A stretch of DNA of 39,386 nucleotides from Helicobacter labacensis (GCF_003660285.1 NZ_QXQQ01000014.1:1-39386), one strand, 5' to 3'; positions 24,908 through 33,475 are shown, counted from the first letter of the stretch. Numbers and translations: made by a program. The notes: a model not told the origin generated them from the sequence alone.

Positions 24908-25626
24908 TAGCGTCCTTGTTGGTAAATCTCTTGGAGTTGCCACAACACACCTAAGCGATCGGGCAAATAGCTTTTATGCCAGCTCTTAGCGTCCAGAAAA
25001 TTGAGATAGTGCAACGCCACTTGTGCTTCAAAGGCGGAATAATCGGGGATTTTGGCTAGGATCACTTTGTAAGGCTTGTGATGCGCTAGGGATTCAAAGC
25101 CCTCATAGAGCGCGTTAAAATCGCTATTTTCTAGGCGCAAGAATGCGCCCACATCGAGTAAGATTTCCTTACTCTGTTCTTGCAAAGCACCCTGTGTATA
25201 GGCACATACAAAGAGAAATTCTACCAATTTAAGGCGTTTTTTATACTCCCCATGCGCGACCTCTAAGAATTGCGCGCATAGCTCCTCTAGATCAGGCTTA
25301 TCTGTAGTCTTGTAGAGTTCTTGGAGTTGTTCCAAAGAGACCCCACTATTTTGGCTTAAGTCGGTCAAAAACAAGGTGATCAAGGCTTGTTTGAGGGGGC
25401 TATCAGGCATGCCAGTGGTCGCGCGCCCTAACAAGAGCACCACCACTCCAGACTCGCTCTCTCTTAGACTTTGTTCAGGGCTAGGCAGAGGATAGACATT
25501 CAAGGGTTCTTGGGGCTTTGGGGTGGGTGTGGGAGCGTGCAGGGGGTTTTTAAGGTATTCTTGCAGGGTGTAATACAAATAGAGTAAAACCACTGCCACC
25601 GCTATGACTAAAATCATTTCTATCAT
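24907..25626 (-). CDS. membrane-anchored protein, possibly TerB-like
   Basis: The 239-residue protein has one N-terminal membrane helix (about residues 3-20), a Pro-rich stretch (APTPTPKPQEP), and a soluble helical domain of about 170 residues. Segments such as LKQALITLFLTDLSQNSGVSLEQL and LVEFLFVCAYTQGALQEQSKEILLDVGAFL faintly recall TerB-type helical domains, but that is weak. Its position directly before valS is conserved in H. pylori as far as I recall. Function unknown. An in-frame ATG at 25617 is an alternative start. Confidence 0.65.
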   Translation of the reverse strand: MIEMILVIAVAVVLLYLYYTLQEYLKNPLHAPTPTPKPQEPLNVYPLPSPEQSLRESESGVVVLLLGRATTGMPDSPLKQALITLFLTDLSQNSGVSLEQLQELYKTTDKPDLEELCAQFLEVAHGEYKKRLKLVEFLFVCAYTQGALQEQSKEILLDVGAFLRLENSDFNALYEGFESLAHHKPYKVILAKIPDYSAFEAQVALHYLNFLDAKSWHKSYLPDRLGVLWQLQEIYQQGR

Positions 25627-25636
25627 CGCTTCACTT

Positions 25637-25954
25637 TTAAAAGAATTTATTGTCCGATCGATTGTGTTTCTCGCGCTGTTCTTTGTAGTCGCGATCGACT
25701 GCCGCTTGAGAAATGCGCTTTTTCTCGGCGCGCTCTTTGTTTTTGAGTTCGCGCTTGCGTTCGATATTGCGTTGGAGTTGCTGGATATAATCCTCGCGCT
25801 TTTCGGGCGATTGGAAAGTGATGGGCTTGAGTAATAACAAGACTAGGACGAATAGGAAAATGAGTAAGGAGAATTCAGCGGATTCCTCGCCATTGATACC
25901 ATACCAACCCATACCCAGCGCGGCCGCAAAGAGAATCTTAAGCCCTAATTGCAA
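25637..25954 (-). CDS. small membrane protein with charged C-terminal tail
   Basis: A 105-residue protein with two hydrophobic segments (about residues 5-18 and 28-45) and a very basic, helical tail rich in Lys, Arg and Glu. The start is a TTG at 25954 with AAGGGGG 5 nt before it. It lies 9 bp after the HdrB-like gene and 10 bp before the next, inside the kefB-to-ffh run. I do not recognise a family. Confidence 0.65.
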   Translation of the reverse strand: MQLGLKILFAAALGMGWYGINGEESAEFSLLIFLFVLVLLLLKPITFQSPEKREDYIQQLQRNIERKRELKNKERAEKKRISQAAVDRDYKEQREKHNRSDNKFF

Positions 25955-25963
25955 CGCGCCCCC

Positions 25964-27463
25964 TTACAAGAAAACAAAGGGCTGTTGGTGGGTGTGTAGC
26001 CCTAAGATTTGGGGATCAAGCTCGCCCATACCCAGCAAAACTAACTGCGCCAAAAACAGCACACTGGTGCTGTCATGATCGCGACTATGCGCCTTAGAAG
26101 CCTTTTTAGCCATGGTATCTAGCATGTGAAATTGGCTTAAGGAGGTGGTGAGCAAGAAATCCGCGCCCAAATCAATGGCTTCATAGCGCAACGCCCCAAA
26201 GCGTTCTAAGGCTAAAGAGGCGTTGGTGTCTAATAGGTGCGTAAGGCTTTGTTTAGCAAAGAGAGGGGCGTGGTAAGTTAATTTGAGCGTTTTAAAGATC
26301 GCGCCATAATCGCTACAATCTGGGGCAAAGAGCACACTAGAAAACTCTGTAAATAGGTTGGTGGGGGTGGGGGTATTCTCTAGCAAATAGGCGTTTAGAT
26401 AGACTAAATTCGCCTGCTGGTATTCCAAGCCATAGGGGGCTAGGTTCTGATTCACTTTCTCCTTGAGTGCCTCATCTTCTAAGAGTTCTTTGGCGTAAAG
26501 CGCGTTAGTGTAGGCATCGTGATCGCATAAGAGCAAGGGCACACCCATTTTTTGGGCTAGGGCTAAGTTATAGGCGTTCGCGCTTAAAAATTGCTCCAAA
26601 TCCCCCAAACGCCCCCAATACCCCCCATCAAAACAACACTCTGCCTCCAGCACGCGTAAATTTAAACGGGTTAGTAAGGCTTTTGCGCTCTGCAATAAAG
26701 GCGCGCTATTGTAGGCTTTCTCGTAACCATTAAAGAGCAAAAAATCCCCTTGATCTTGACAGAGATGCGGGGTTTTAAATTGGTATTTAGCCTGCAAATC
26801 CTTACCCAAGCGTGCCCATGTATTATTGGCAATGGGGCAATTAGAAGCTTGGATTAGCCATTTTTGCAGATCGTAGATTTCCTCTTCGATGCGATCGCTG
26901 GGCGGGTAGAGATAGGGTTTGGGACTCACAAAACCCATCACCCCGTATTTGGCATCGGCGATACTTTGCAGTAGGGTTTTAGCGCGGTGCGGGTAACGCC
27001 CTATGAGCCATTTGACATACAAAAAAAAGCCATCGCCATAGTAACCCTCTGGGTAATGGGGCTGGATAAAGTTGATATTGGTGTATCTGGCTAATTCCTC
27101 GCGTTCCTCTTGGGTGAGGAAGGGCGCGCTGTGTAAGAAGCGTTGGTAATCTCTTAAGATCGCCTGTTCGTCCATGCGTAGATCATGACGGGCGTATTTC
27201 AAGCTCAAGGGCTCAAGCACCCACTCCCTGCCAAACTGCGCGATCAAATCCGGGACTAACGCGTCTTCAAAGACTGCCACCTGGTTGAGGCGCACGCCCA
27301 AATGCGCGCGATCGTAGCTAAAATCCTGCAAGGGGATATGCGCTAGCACATCGCTTAAACGCCAACTAGGGGTGTACTCTACTTGGGCTAATTGGTAGGA
27401 GGGGTTGTAGTCCTTGAGGGCATCAAATCTAAAAACCTTGATGTGCAAGCGCAACACACTCAT
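25964..27463 (-). CDS. HdrB-like protein with cysteine-free ferredoxin-like N-terminus
   Basis: 499 residues. The first ~95 follow the outline of the N-terminal 2Fe-2S domain of succinate dehydrogenase iron-sulfur subunits (LHIKVFRFDALKDYNPSY, then LNQVAVFEDALV and WVLEPLSLKYARHDL) but lack the cluster cysteines. Residues about 240-330 resemble a HdrB CCG-type domain: FNGYEKAYNSAP, ECCFDGGYW at 275-283 and LLCDHDAY at 311-318. I recall a homologue two genes from pepF in H. pylori, with no proven function. A redox role at the quinone level is possible but inferred. It shares ATGA with the preceding gene. Confidence 0.6.
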   Translation of the reverse strand: MSVLRLHIKVFRFDALKDYNPSYQLAQVEYTPSWRLSDVLAHIPLQDFSYDRAHLGVRLNQVAVFEDALVPDLIAQFGREWVLEPLSLKYARHDLRMDEQAILRDYQRFLHSAPFLTQEEREELARYTNINFIQPHYPEGYYGDGFFLYVKWLIGRYPHRAKTLLQSIADAKYGVMGFVSPKPYLYPPSDRIEEEIYDLQKWLIQASNCPIANNTWARLGKDLQAKYQFKTPHLCQDQGDFLLFNGYEKAYNSAPLLQSAKALLTRLNLRVLEAECCFDGGYWGRLGDLEQFLSANAYNLALAQKMGVPLLLCDHDAYTNALYAKELLEDEALKEKVNQNLAPYGLEYQQANLVYLNAYLLENTPTPTNLFTEFSSVLFAPDCSDYGAIFKTLKLTYHAPLFAKQSLTHLLDTNASLALERFGALRYEAIDLGADFLLTTSLSQFHMLDTMAKKASKAHSRDHDSTSVLFLAQLVLLGMGELDPQILGLHTHQQPFVFL

Positions 27464-27930
27464 TTTTTGCCTTGTAAAAGCTCTAATGCCTGTTGGTTTC
27501 TAGGATCGGCTAAAAAGGCATTTTTGGAATCTTGGATTTGGGTTTGCCCCCCATCGCCAAAAATACTGGGCGCGTCCGATCGGTTGAAAAGCACCACATT
27601 GGCATCGTTTTTATCCTTGGTGATGATCTGCACAATGCCCTCTAAAGCGATATGCACCGTGGTTTCAATATTATCGCCCAAACCCGCTTCAAAGCTGATC
27701 TCTTGGCGCAAGCGCCGAATTTTTAAGCTTTCAAAGGTGTAGCCGGCCAGCACGAACAGCACAAAAGAACCAAAGCTCTCAAAGAGATCGTTAGGCAATA
27801 GCGGTTCAAAGCGCACTTTAGAGAGATCGCAAAACACGCTGAAATTCACACGGTGGCTATGCAGAAAATAGAGATGATCTAGGCAGTGCTGGTTAGCCAT
27901 CGCGTTGTAAAGGGCTGCTAAATCTCTCAA
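27460..27930 (-). CDS. conserved Helicobacter protein of unknown function
   Basis: 156 residues, no signal peptide, one hydrophobic stretch (FGSFVLFVLAGYTF, about 53-66) that could be a buried strand or a membrane segment. It starts at a TTG whose bases overlap the pepF stop (TTGA) and ends in ATGA shared with the HdrB-like gene, so it is firmly in the operon. The order pepF, this gene, HdrB-like gene matches my memory of H. pylori. No catalytic motif is seen. Confidence 0.7.
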   Translation of the reverse strand: MRDLAALYNAMANQHCLDHLYFLHSHRVNFSVFCDLSKVRFEPLLPNDLFESFGSFVLFVLAGYTFESLKIRRLRQEISFEAGLGDNIETTVHIALEGIVQIITKDKNDANVVLFNRSDAPSIFGDGGQTQIQDSKNAFLADPRNQQALELLQGKK

Positions 27931-29717
27931 AGCAACGCCTCAAATTCGCCAAGCATTTTTTCCACCTCGCCCATGCCAATTTTCCAAAATTCCTTGTCTT
28001 GAATGTCTAGCCCAAACATGCCCACTAGCTCCTCAGGGCTCTGGCTTCCCCCCTTGCTCAAAAAGTTGGTGTAAGTTTCCACAAAAGCCTTGCGATCGGC
28101 GGGGGTTTGCTGTTGGCGATACAAGCCAAAAAGGGCTAACACCAGTAGTTGCCCGTAGCTATAGGCGTAGCAATAAAAGGGTGAGTGGATAAAATGGGGG
28201 ATATAGCTCCACCAGCGCGCGTAATTCTTGGTGAGTTTAACGCTTTTGCCAAACATCTTGGCGTTTTCCTCCTGCCACATGGCATCGAAATCCTGAGCCT
28301 TGAGTTCCTCCTGTGTGGCGTGGATACGGCGTTCAAAATTGGTCATCACCACCTGCCTAAACATGGTCGAAAACATGTCTTCTAACTTGCCCGCATAAAT
28401 GTCCTTGAGCTCTTTTTTGTCCAAATTCTGTTTCAGACTCTCAAACAAGAGCATTTCTCCAAAGACGGACGCGGTTTCAGAAGTGGTTAGAGGGGTGTTG
28501 GTGTTGAAGTAGCCCACCTCTTTGCTCAATTCTTGATGGATCATATGCCCAAACTCATGGGCGATGGTGAAGACAGAACGGCGGTTGTTGGTGAAGTTGA
28601 GTAACACAAAGGGGTGCGCGCTAGGCACGGTGCTAGCGCTAAAAGCCCCGCCCTGCTTGCCACTCCTAGGGTGCGAATCCACCCAACCATGCGCGATGCC
28701 ATTTTCTATAATATTGGCAAACTTGGGAGAGAAGTTTCTGTAGGCTTTTAGCACCTGATTAAGGGCTTCTTGGTAGGTTACCGGGTTTTCCTTGGTGTCC
28801 AAAGGAGCGTAGCGATCGTAATCCTTGAGCTTGTAACCTAGCATTTTAGCCTTGAGTTTGTAGTAACGATGCACTAGGGCGTAATGATCATTGACGATCT
28901 CTAGCATGCTGTCCACGCTGGCTTGAGAGATTTGGTTAGAGAGATGGCGGAAACTCTCGGGAGTTTCATAGTGGCGCAGCTTATTGCCGATGTATAGGTC
29001 TTTGCGCACCATGTTGAGCACATAGGTGAGCACTAGCTCGTTTTTCTTCAAGGCTTTTGTCAGGGCTTTTTGGGCTTTTTTGCGCAATTTGCGATCGGGG
29101 TTGTGCAACTCTGAGAGGATCTCCTCTTCACTGACAAGCTTGTCTTGGAAAGGGATTTTCAACGCGGTGAGGGCTTTGTCAAAGAGATTAGAGAACGCGT
29201 CCACGCCCACGCTGGAGGTAGCTAGCAACACCTTCTCTTCGGGCAAGCTCAAAATATGGGCTTTTTGTTTCAAGAGTAGGCGCAACATGTAGGCGTACTT
29301 GGGGGTGGCTTGGATCAACTCCTCTTGCTTTTGGCTATCCAGCGCGCAGAATTCATTGTCCACAAACAAGAGATGCTGTCCTAGATCATTGCACAGCAAT
29401 TCGTACTTAGAATACAGATCGCTCTTGTCCGTGTTACTAGCAAAGATCAAGGACACATAAGCCATCGCCCTAGAAATGCCTTCGCTAAGTTCCTCATAAT
29501 CTTCCATCGCCTTTTTGAAACCGCCTGCTTCCAACTGGCTAAAGGCGTTGGCATATTTTTTCTCATAGGCTTTGACCTTCTTGTCTAGATTAGCGATGTG
29601 CTTGTCTAGGTCGTCTAAATCCTTAAACAACGCGCCCAAATCCCAGCGGTGTTCTAGCGCGCTAGGGGCTTTGGGGTCTTGAGTGGGGGGCTTTTTGCTC
29701 ACTTTTGTAGAACTCAT
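27927..29717 (-). CDS. pepF: oligoendopeptidase F (M3 family)
   Basis: PepF is a cytoplasmic zinc metallopeptidase that cleaves short peptides. The zinc motif is FTIAHEFGHMIHQEL, followed by the third ligand region TTSETASVFGEMLLFE, as in the M3B subfamily. Other family segments are AHGWVDSHPRSGKQGGAF and SAHPFVLLNFTNNRRSVF. Length from the ATG at 29717 is 596 residues; AAGGAG lies 5 nt before it, so the GTG at 29723 is rejected. It begins 57 bp after kefB and has its own candidate promoter. Confidence 0.95.
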   Translation of the reverse strand: MSSTKVSKKPPTQDPKAPSALEHRWDLGALFKDLDDLDKHIANLDKKVKAYEKKYANAFSQLEAGGFKKAMEDYEELSEGISRAMAYVSLIFASNTDKSDLYSKYELLCNDLGQHLLFVDNEFCALDSQKQEELIQATPKYAYMLRLLLKQKAHILSLPEEKVLLATSSVGVDAFSNLFDKALTALKIPFQDKLVSEEEILSELHNPDRKLRKKAQKALTKALKKNELVLTYVLNMVRKDLYIGNKLRHYETPESFRHLSNQISQASVDSMLEIVNDHYALVHRYYKLKAKMLGYKLKDYDRYAPLDTKENPVTYQEALNQVLKAYRNFSPKFANIIENGIAHGWVDSHPRSGKQGGAFSASTVPSAHPFVLLNFTNNRRSVFTIAHEFGHMIHQELSKEVGYFNTNTPLTTSETASVFGEMLLFESLKQNLDKKELKDIYAGKLEDMFSTMFRQVVMTNFERRIHATQEELKAQDFDAMWQEENAKMFGKSVKLTKNYARWWSYIPHFIHSPFYCYAYSYGQLLVLALFGLYRQQQTPADRKAFVETYTNFLSKGGSQSPEELVGMFGLDIQDKEFWKIGMGEVEKMLGEFEALL

Positions 29718-29746
29718 TAACACTCCTTTTTGGGTGGTTTAGAGCT

Positions 29747-29752
29747 ATTCTA
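29747..29752 (-). promoter_or_regulatory. candidate -10 box for pepF
   Basis: On the minus strand the sequence is TGCTAGAAT, an extended -10 (TG, one base, TAGAAT), about 30 nt before the pepF ATG in the gap after kefB. It could let pepF and its followers be transcribed apart from kefB. Confidence 0.45.
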
Positions 29753-29773
29753 GCATGATTTATCACACTTGGG

Positions 29774-31009
29774 CTAATTTTTGGGCGTTTCCTTGTGGAA
29801 AATGAAATTAGCTAGGGGATCTAGGTATTTGAGTATAAAAGGTGTAGCTAGCATGGAAAAGATGATCATCAACACCAAGAATTGCTGGATGTCTTGGGGC
29901 ACGACATGGATGATCCCCTTTTGATTCAAGAAGGCTAAAAAACCCTCGTGCTTTTTGAGGTTTAACACATGTTGCTTGCTAGCTGTCAAAAACACCACTA
30001 GGGCAAATTCTCCGATCTGGGCTAAAGATAGCGCGGTTTTAATGGAGGTTTTGGTGTCCTTAAAGAAGCGTAACAAGAAATACAGCAAGGCGATCTTCAA
30101 AGACATTGTCATGCTCAATAGCAACACCACTGCAAAGAAATTTTCAAACAAGAATGGCAAGTTGATTTGCATCCCCACGGTTACAAAGAACAGCCCTAGG
30201 AAGATATTTTTCAAGGGGGCAAATTCGTCCTGCACTCTAACTCGATAGCGCGATTTGGAGATCGCCATGCCTGCCACAAACGCCCCCAAAGACATAGAAA
30301 AACCAAAGAGATGGCTTAGACTCGCTGCCCCAAAGACAATCAACAAAATAGTCGCCATGAATAATTCGGGCAAACGGCTCTCAGCAGCTAGGTTGAGCAC
30401 TTTTGTGGCAACCTGTTTGCCCGGTAGCAGTAGGATCAATAAGATAATACTCGCCGAGATCGCGGTTTTAACTAGGAGTGTAACGAAATTCGCGCTCGCA
30501 TCGCCCATGAGCATGAGAATTAATAGCATAGGAATAGCCGCGATGTCTTGGAAGATCAAAATCCCCACCACGATTTTACCCATCGCGCTCCCAAGCTGTT
30601 TACTCTCCTCAAAGAACTTCAGCACAATAGCCGTTGAGGAAAGCGAAAAACCCATGCTCACCACCAGAGAAAACCCCCAAGAAGACCCCATGACATAGTA
30701 ACCAAAGACCATGAAAAACAAGGAAGTTACCACCACCTGTAACCCCCCAAAAACCAGCACCTCTTGTTTCATGGTCTTGAGTTTGTCAAAATTGAATTCT
30801 AAACCAATCATAAACATCAAAAAAACGATCCCAAAATCCGCGATTTCAGAGAGGGATTCAAAATCTTCAATGTGGAAGATGGCTACAATCACCAGCCCTG
30901 TTAAAATATAACCGATGATAATGGGCATATCCAAGCGTTTGAGTAAGAGACCGCTAACCACACTCAAACCCAATCCTGCAACAACCATGTAAAGCGCATG
31001 TATTTCCAT
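29774..31009 (-). CDS. kefB: KefB/CPA2-family cation:proton antiporter
   Basis: An inner-membrane exchanger of 411 residues with about twelve hydrophobic segments. LLKRLDMPIIIGYILTGL is near the start, IVFLMFMIGLEFNFDKLK has the typical CPA2 outline, GFSLSSTAIVLKFFEES holds the substrate loop, and LSLAQIGEFALVVF lies in the C-terminal half. The cytoplasmic TrkA-N domain of E. coli KefB is absent, so regulation by glutathione is unlikely. K+/H+ or Na+/H+ exchange cannot be told apart. The kefB-pepF order matches H. pylori as I recall. Confidence 0.88.
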   Translation of the reverse strand: MEIHALYMVVAGLGLSVVSGLLLKRLDMPIIIGYILTGLVIVAIFHIEDFESLSEIADFGIVFLMFMIGLEFNFDKLKTMKQEVLVFGGLQVVVTSLFFMVFGYYVMGSSWGFSLVVSMGFSLSSTAIVLKFFEESKQLGSAMGKIVVGILIFQDIAAIPMLLILMLMGDASANFVTLLVKTAISASIILLILLLPGKQVATKVLNLAAESRLPELFMATILLIVFGAASLSHLFGFSMSLGAFVAGMAISKSRYRVRVQDEFAPLKNIFLGLFFVTVGMQINLPFLFENFFAVVLLLSMTMSLKIALLYFLLRFFKDTKTSIKTALSLAQIGEFALVVFLTASKQHVLNLKKHEGFLAFLNQKGIIHVVPQDIQQFLVLMIIFSMLATPFILKYLDPLANFIFHKETPKN

Positions 31010-31042
31010 AACGATCCATTAAAGCAATGCTTAAAAACTCGC

Positions 31043-31052
31043 ATTATATAAT
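31043..31052. promoter_or_regulatory. palindromic divergent -10 element
   Basis: ATTATATAAT reads the same on both strands and contains TATAAT in each direction. It lies between kefB (minus, ATG at 31009) and the TPR gene (plus, GTG at 31078), at a plausible distance from both. One sequence may therefore serve as -10 box for two divergent genes, with RNA polymerase able to use only one at a time. Confidence 0.45.
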
Positions 31053-31077
31053 AAACCGACAAACAGGGAGAGTGTGC

Positions 31078-31362
31078 GTGGAAAAGACAATCGCTTTAGC
31101 TAGCGTTTATGAATTACAAGGGTTGAAATCCCAAGCCTTAGAAGTTTACAAGAGTGTGTTAGAAAAAGACCCCCACAACAAAGAGGCTCTGCAGGGGTGT
31201 AAGCGCTTGGCTTCCCCCAGCCCTTCCGACGCGCGTGCCCAATTCCGGCAATACGCCCCCTTGCAACGCTTTGAAATGCAAAAGATGCAGAAATTATTCA
31301 TCCAAGCCGAACAGCCCGCGCAGTTGCGCGCGATCGAACAATGGTTAATGCAATGGAACTAA
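31078..31362 (+). CDS. small TPR-like protein
   Basis: The 94-residue protein has one clear tetratricopeptide unit near its start (LASVYELQGLKSQALEVYKSVLEKDPHNKEAL) and a helical C-terminus. No signal peptide, so probably cytoplasmic. The GTG at 31078 is chosen: AGGGAGA lies 6-7 nt before it, and the upstream codons in frame fall in the promoter. The stop overlaps the CiaD-like start by 10 bp, so the two are likely translated together. Confidence 0.65.
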   Translation: MEKTIALASVYELQGLKSQALEVYKSVLEKDPHNKEALQGCKRLASPSPSDARAQFRQYAPLQRFEMQKMQKLFIQAEQPAQLRAIEQWLMQWN

Positions 31363-31629
31363 GAAGTATTGTTTCTCAAACTCTAGATGAGATTGGTCAA
31401 AAAGAAACCAAGACCCCCCCCCAGTCCCCAGCCCCCCTCCTTTGAACATCCCCCCCAAGAAGAACAGGCTTTTTTAAGGGATTTGGAGCAAAAGACTTTG
31501 CTTTTGTTTGAAGGGCTTAGAGCGCACCAAATCAAGGACTTACCCACCAAGTTGGACTTAGTGCTCAATTACCTGCAATACCAACTCTATGTGGTCCAAG
31601 AACGCTTGAAGACTTACCAACAAGACTAA
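31353..31629 (+). pseudogene. CiaD-like protein, out of frame at a C9 tract (possibly phase variable)
   Basis: An ATG at 31353 opens MELRSIVSQTLDEIGQKE, which looks like the start of a CiaD-like protein of Campylobacterota. This frame passes a C9 run (31414-31422) and stops at 31443. The next frame then carries the rest: a Pro-rich linker, FLRDLEQKTLLLFEGLRA and LVLNYLQYQLYVVQERL, ending at 31629. Removing one C, or adding two, would join both parts into a protein of about 91 residues. Either the gene is switched off by tract length, or the run is a sequencing error, or it is inactive. CiaD in Campylobacter is a secreted effector; the role here is unknown. Family assignment is from memory. 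Confidence 0.65.
31414..31422 (+). repeat. C9 homopolymer tract inside the CiaD-like gene
   Basis: Nine consecutive C in the codons for a Pro-rich linker, exactly where the two coding frames of the CiaD-like gene must be joined. Slippage here would change the frame. C8 or C11 gives an open gene and C9 or C10 a closed one. Confidence 0.8.
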
Positions 31630-32381
31630 AAGGGCAAAGGACAAGCAGGAGGCTGGCTTTTAAAGGCGTTTTTTTGCACCCTGCTTACAATACTAGCTAC
31701 TAAGTTAGGCGCAAAACCTAGATCACAGAGCGCGTTGGTATCAATGTGTGCCGGGTTATCCCAGCGCGCACTGATCTCTTGCAAGAGCGGATCAATTTGC
31801 GCATAAGCAAAGCCCAAATCCGCCTCATCACTCTGTCCGTTGTAAAGATCCGCGCTGGGGGGTTTGTTTAAGATATGTTTAGGAATACCTAGCTCTTGGG
31901 CTAGGCTATAGACTTGGCTTTTAAATAGGTGGGCAATAGGGTTAAGCAACCATGCCAAATCCCCAAACAGCGTGCCATAGCCTAGCATGATCTCGCTCTT
32001 ATTGCTCGTGCCCACTACTAACGCCCCGATCTCCATAGAAAAATCATAGAGTAAGTTCATGCGCATGCGCGCGCAGAAATTGCCCACACGCTCCAAACTC
32101 ACATCGGGGTTTTGCTCTTTAAATAATGCCTCATAAGGCGCGATGGGGCGTTGTGTGTAGGGGATATTAAAGTGGTTACACAGCGCGATTGCATCCTCTA
32201 GCGCGCTGGAGGAGTGTGTAGCAGGCATGATCAGCGCGTGGGTGGGCAGGACTCTTTGGCACAACACCCCCACCAACGCGCTATCCACCCCCCCGCTCAT
32301 CCCCACTAAAAAACGATCAAAGCCCCTTTGTGCGCTTTGGGTTTGCAAAAATACGAGAAGTTGATCTAGGGTGTTGTTCAT
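31626..32381 (-). CDS. nadE: NAD synthetase, ammonia-dependent
   Basis: NadE makes NAD from deamido-NAD, ATP and ammonia. The 251-residue protein has the PP-loop SGGVDS at 29-34, GNFCARMRMNLLYDFS, VVGTSNKSEIMLGYGT, FGDLAWLLNPIAHLFKSQV and KPPSADLYNGQSDEADLGF. There is no N-terminal glutaminase domain, so free ammonia is the nitrogen donor, which suits a urease-positive genus. The ATG at 32381 directly follows the stop of the secreted paralogue upstream. The 3' end overlaps the CiaD-like gene tail to tail by 4 bp. Confidence 0.96.
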   Translation of the reverse strand: MNNTLDQLLVFLQTQSAQRGFDRFLVGMSGGVDSALVGVLCQRVLPTHALIMPATHSSSALEDAIALCNHFNIPYTQRPIAPYEALFKEQNPDVSLERVGNFCARMRMNLLYDFSMEIGALVVGTSNKSEIMLGYGTLFGDLAWLLNPIAHLFKSQVYSLAQELGIPKHILNKPPSADLYNGQSDEADLGFAYAQIDPLLQEISARWDNPAHIDTNALCDLGFAPNLVASIVSRVQKNAFKSQPPACPLPF

Positions 32382-32906
32382 CTAAAAATCCGGTAAAAAT
32401 TTAGCGCATTTGGGATTGGGGGTGGTGTCTCCAGAGGCTGCACCATACAATAGGGGACTACAACCCAAGTAATAAACCTTGCCCTTGCGATCTTGGATAG
32501 TGAAACTCCCACCCCCATCGAGCTCAAAGGTGTATTTCTGTCCCTCTAAGACAAAACTCCCCGTGATGTAGCAAGGGAATTGCTCGTAGTCTATATAAGG
32601 CGAGCTCTCATAGGTCTCGCTTGTCTTAAAAAACTCTTTTAAACTCTTAGGGGTAAAGTGCCATGCCAAACACCGCTTGGCAAATTCTTCTCCCTCTCTA
32701 GCGATGATTTCTTTTCTGTCTTGCTCGTTGTGCCCTACTTTCACCGGGTGAATCACAATCTTTTGAATTTGATCAAAACTCTTTGTCCATAACCCGCAGT
32801 CCTCCCCCAAAACATGATAACATTCTTTAACTCGAGCTGAATCTAGGGCTAATGCAAGAGAGCTTGCCAAAGCCCCTTGGATAAATATTGCAATTAAAGC
32901 GTGCAT
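32382..32906 (-). CDS. secreted cysteine-containing protein, tandem paralogue A
   Basis: 174 residues with a signal peptide (hydrophobic to about residue 20, cleavage likely near ALA-LD). The mature part has KECYHVLGEDCGLWTKSFDQI, IVIHPVK, RCLAWHFTPKSLKEFF, PCYITGSFVLEGQKYTFEL, KGKVYYLGCS and PNPKCAKFLPDF. About half of its residues match the next gene, and the six or so Cys are conserved, suggesting disulfides in the periplasm or outside the cell. No family recognised. It abuts both its paralogue and nadE with no spacer. Confidence 0.7.
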   Translation of the reverse strand: MHALIAIFIQGALASSLALALDSARVKECYHVLGEDCGLWTKSFDQIQKIVIHPVKVGHNEQDRKEIIAREGEEFAKRCLAWHFTPKSLKEFFKTSETYESSPYIDYEQFPCYITGSFVLEGQKYTFELDGGGSFTIQDRKGKVYYLGCSPLLYGAASGDTTPNPKCAKFLPDF

Positions 32907-33440
32907 TTAAAAATCCGGTAAAAACTTAGCGCATTTGGGATTAGGAACAATATCCCCAGAGTCTGTATAACGATAAGAGCTACAACCCAAGTAATAAACC
33001 TTGCCCTTGGAATCGTAAATCTCAAAATGCCCGCCCCCATTAATGTCAAAGGTGTATTTTTGCCCCTCTAGCATAAAACTCCCCTTGATGTGGCAAATCA
33101 AATCGTCATAGTCATGACGGGGTGAGATTGGATAGGTTTCACTTCTTCTAAAAAACTCTTTTAAACTCTTTGGGGTAAAGTGCCATGCTAAACACCCCTT
33201 AATCTCTTCGCTTCCCTGTACTGCTTTAATTTGCTCTTGGGTGAGCTCTATTTTCACCGGATGAATCACAATTTGCTCAATTTGATCAAAGCCCTTTGTC
33301 CATAACCCGCAATCCTTGCCCAAGTCTTTATAACATTCTTTAATCTGGGTTGAATCTAGGGCGCACAAAACAGATGTAAGTGCCACTACCCAAAACACCG
33401 CTTTTATGAAGACGATTTGTTTATGGACTCCAACACACAT
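32907..33440 (-). CDS. secreted cysteine-containing protein, tandem paralogue B
   Basis: 177 residues, signal peptide ending near VLCA-LD, then the same layout as the following gene: KECYKDLGKDCGLWTKGFDQI, GCLAWHFTPKSLKEFF, GSFMLEGQKYTFDI, GKVYYLGCS and an identical C-terminus PKCAKFLPDF. It is the first gene of a three-gene run ending in nadE. The ATG at 33440 follows AGGGGG by about 9 nt. A third, decayed copy lies upstream at 33615-33719. Function unknown. Confidence 0.7.
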   Translation of the reverse strand: MCVGVHKQIVFIKAVFWVVALTSVLCALDSTQIKECYKDLGKDCGLWTKGFDQIEQIVIHPVKIELTQEQIKAVQGSEEIKGCLAWHFTPKSLKEFFRRSETYPISPRHDYDDLICHIKGSFMLEGQKYTFDINGGGHFEIYDSKGKVYYLGCSSYRYTDSGDIVPNPKCAKFLPDF

Positions 33441-33475
33441 AAACCAACACCCCCTAGCTTAATTTTAGGGTGTCC

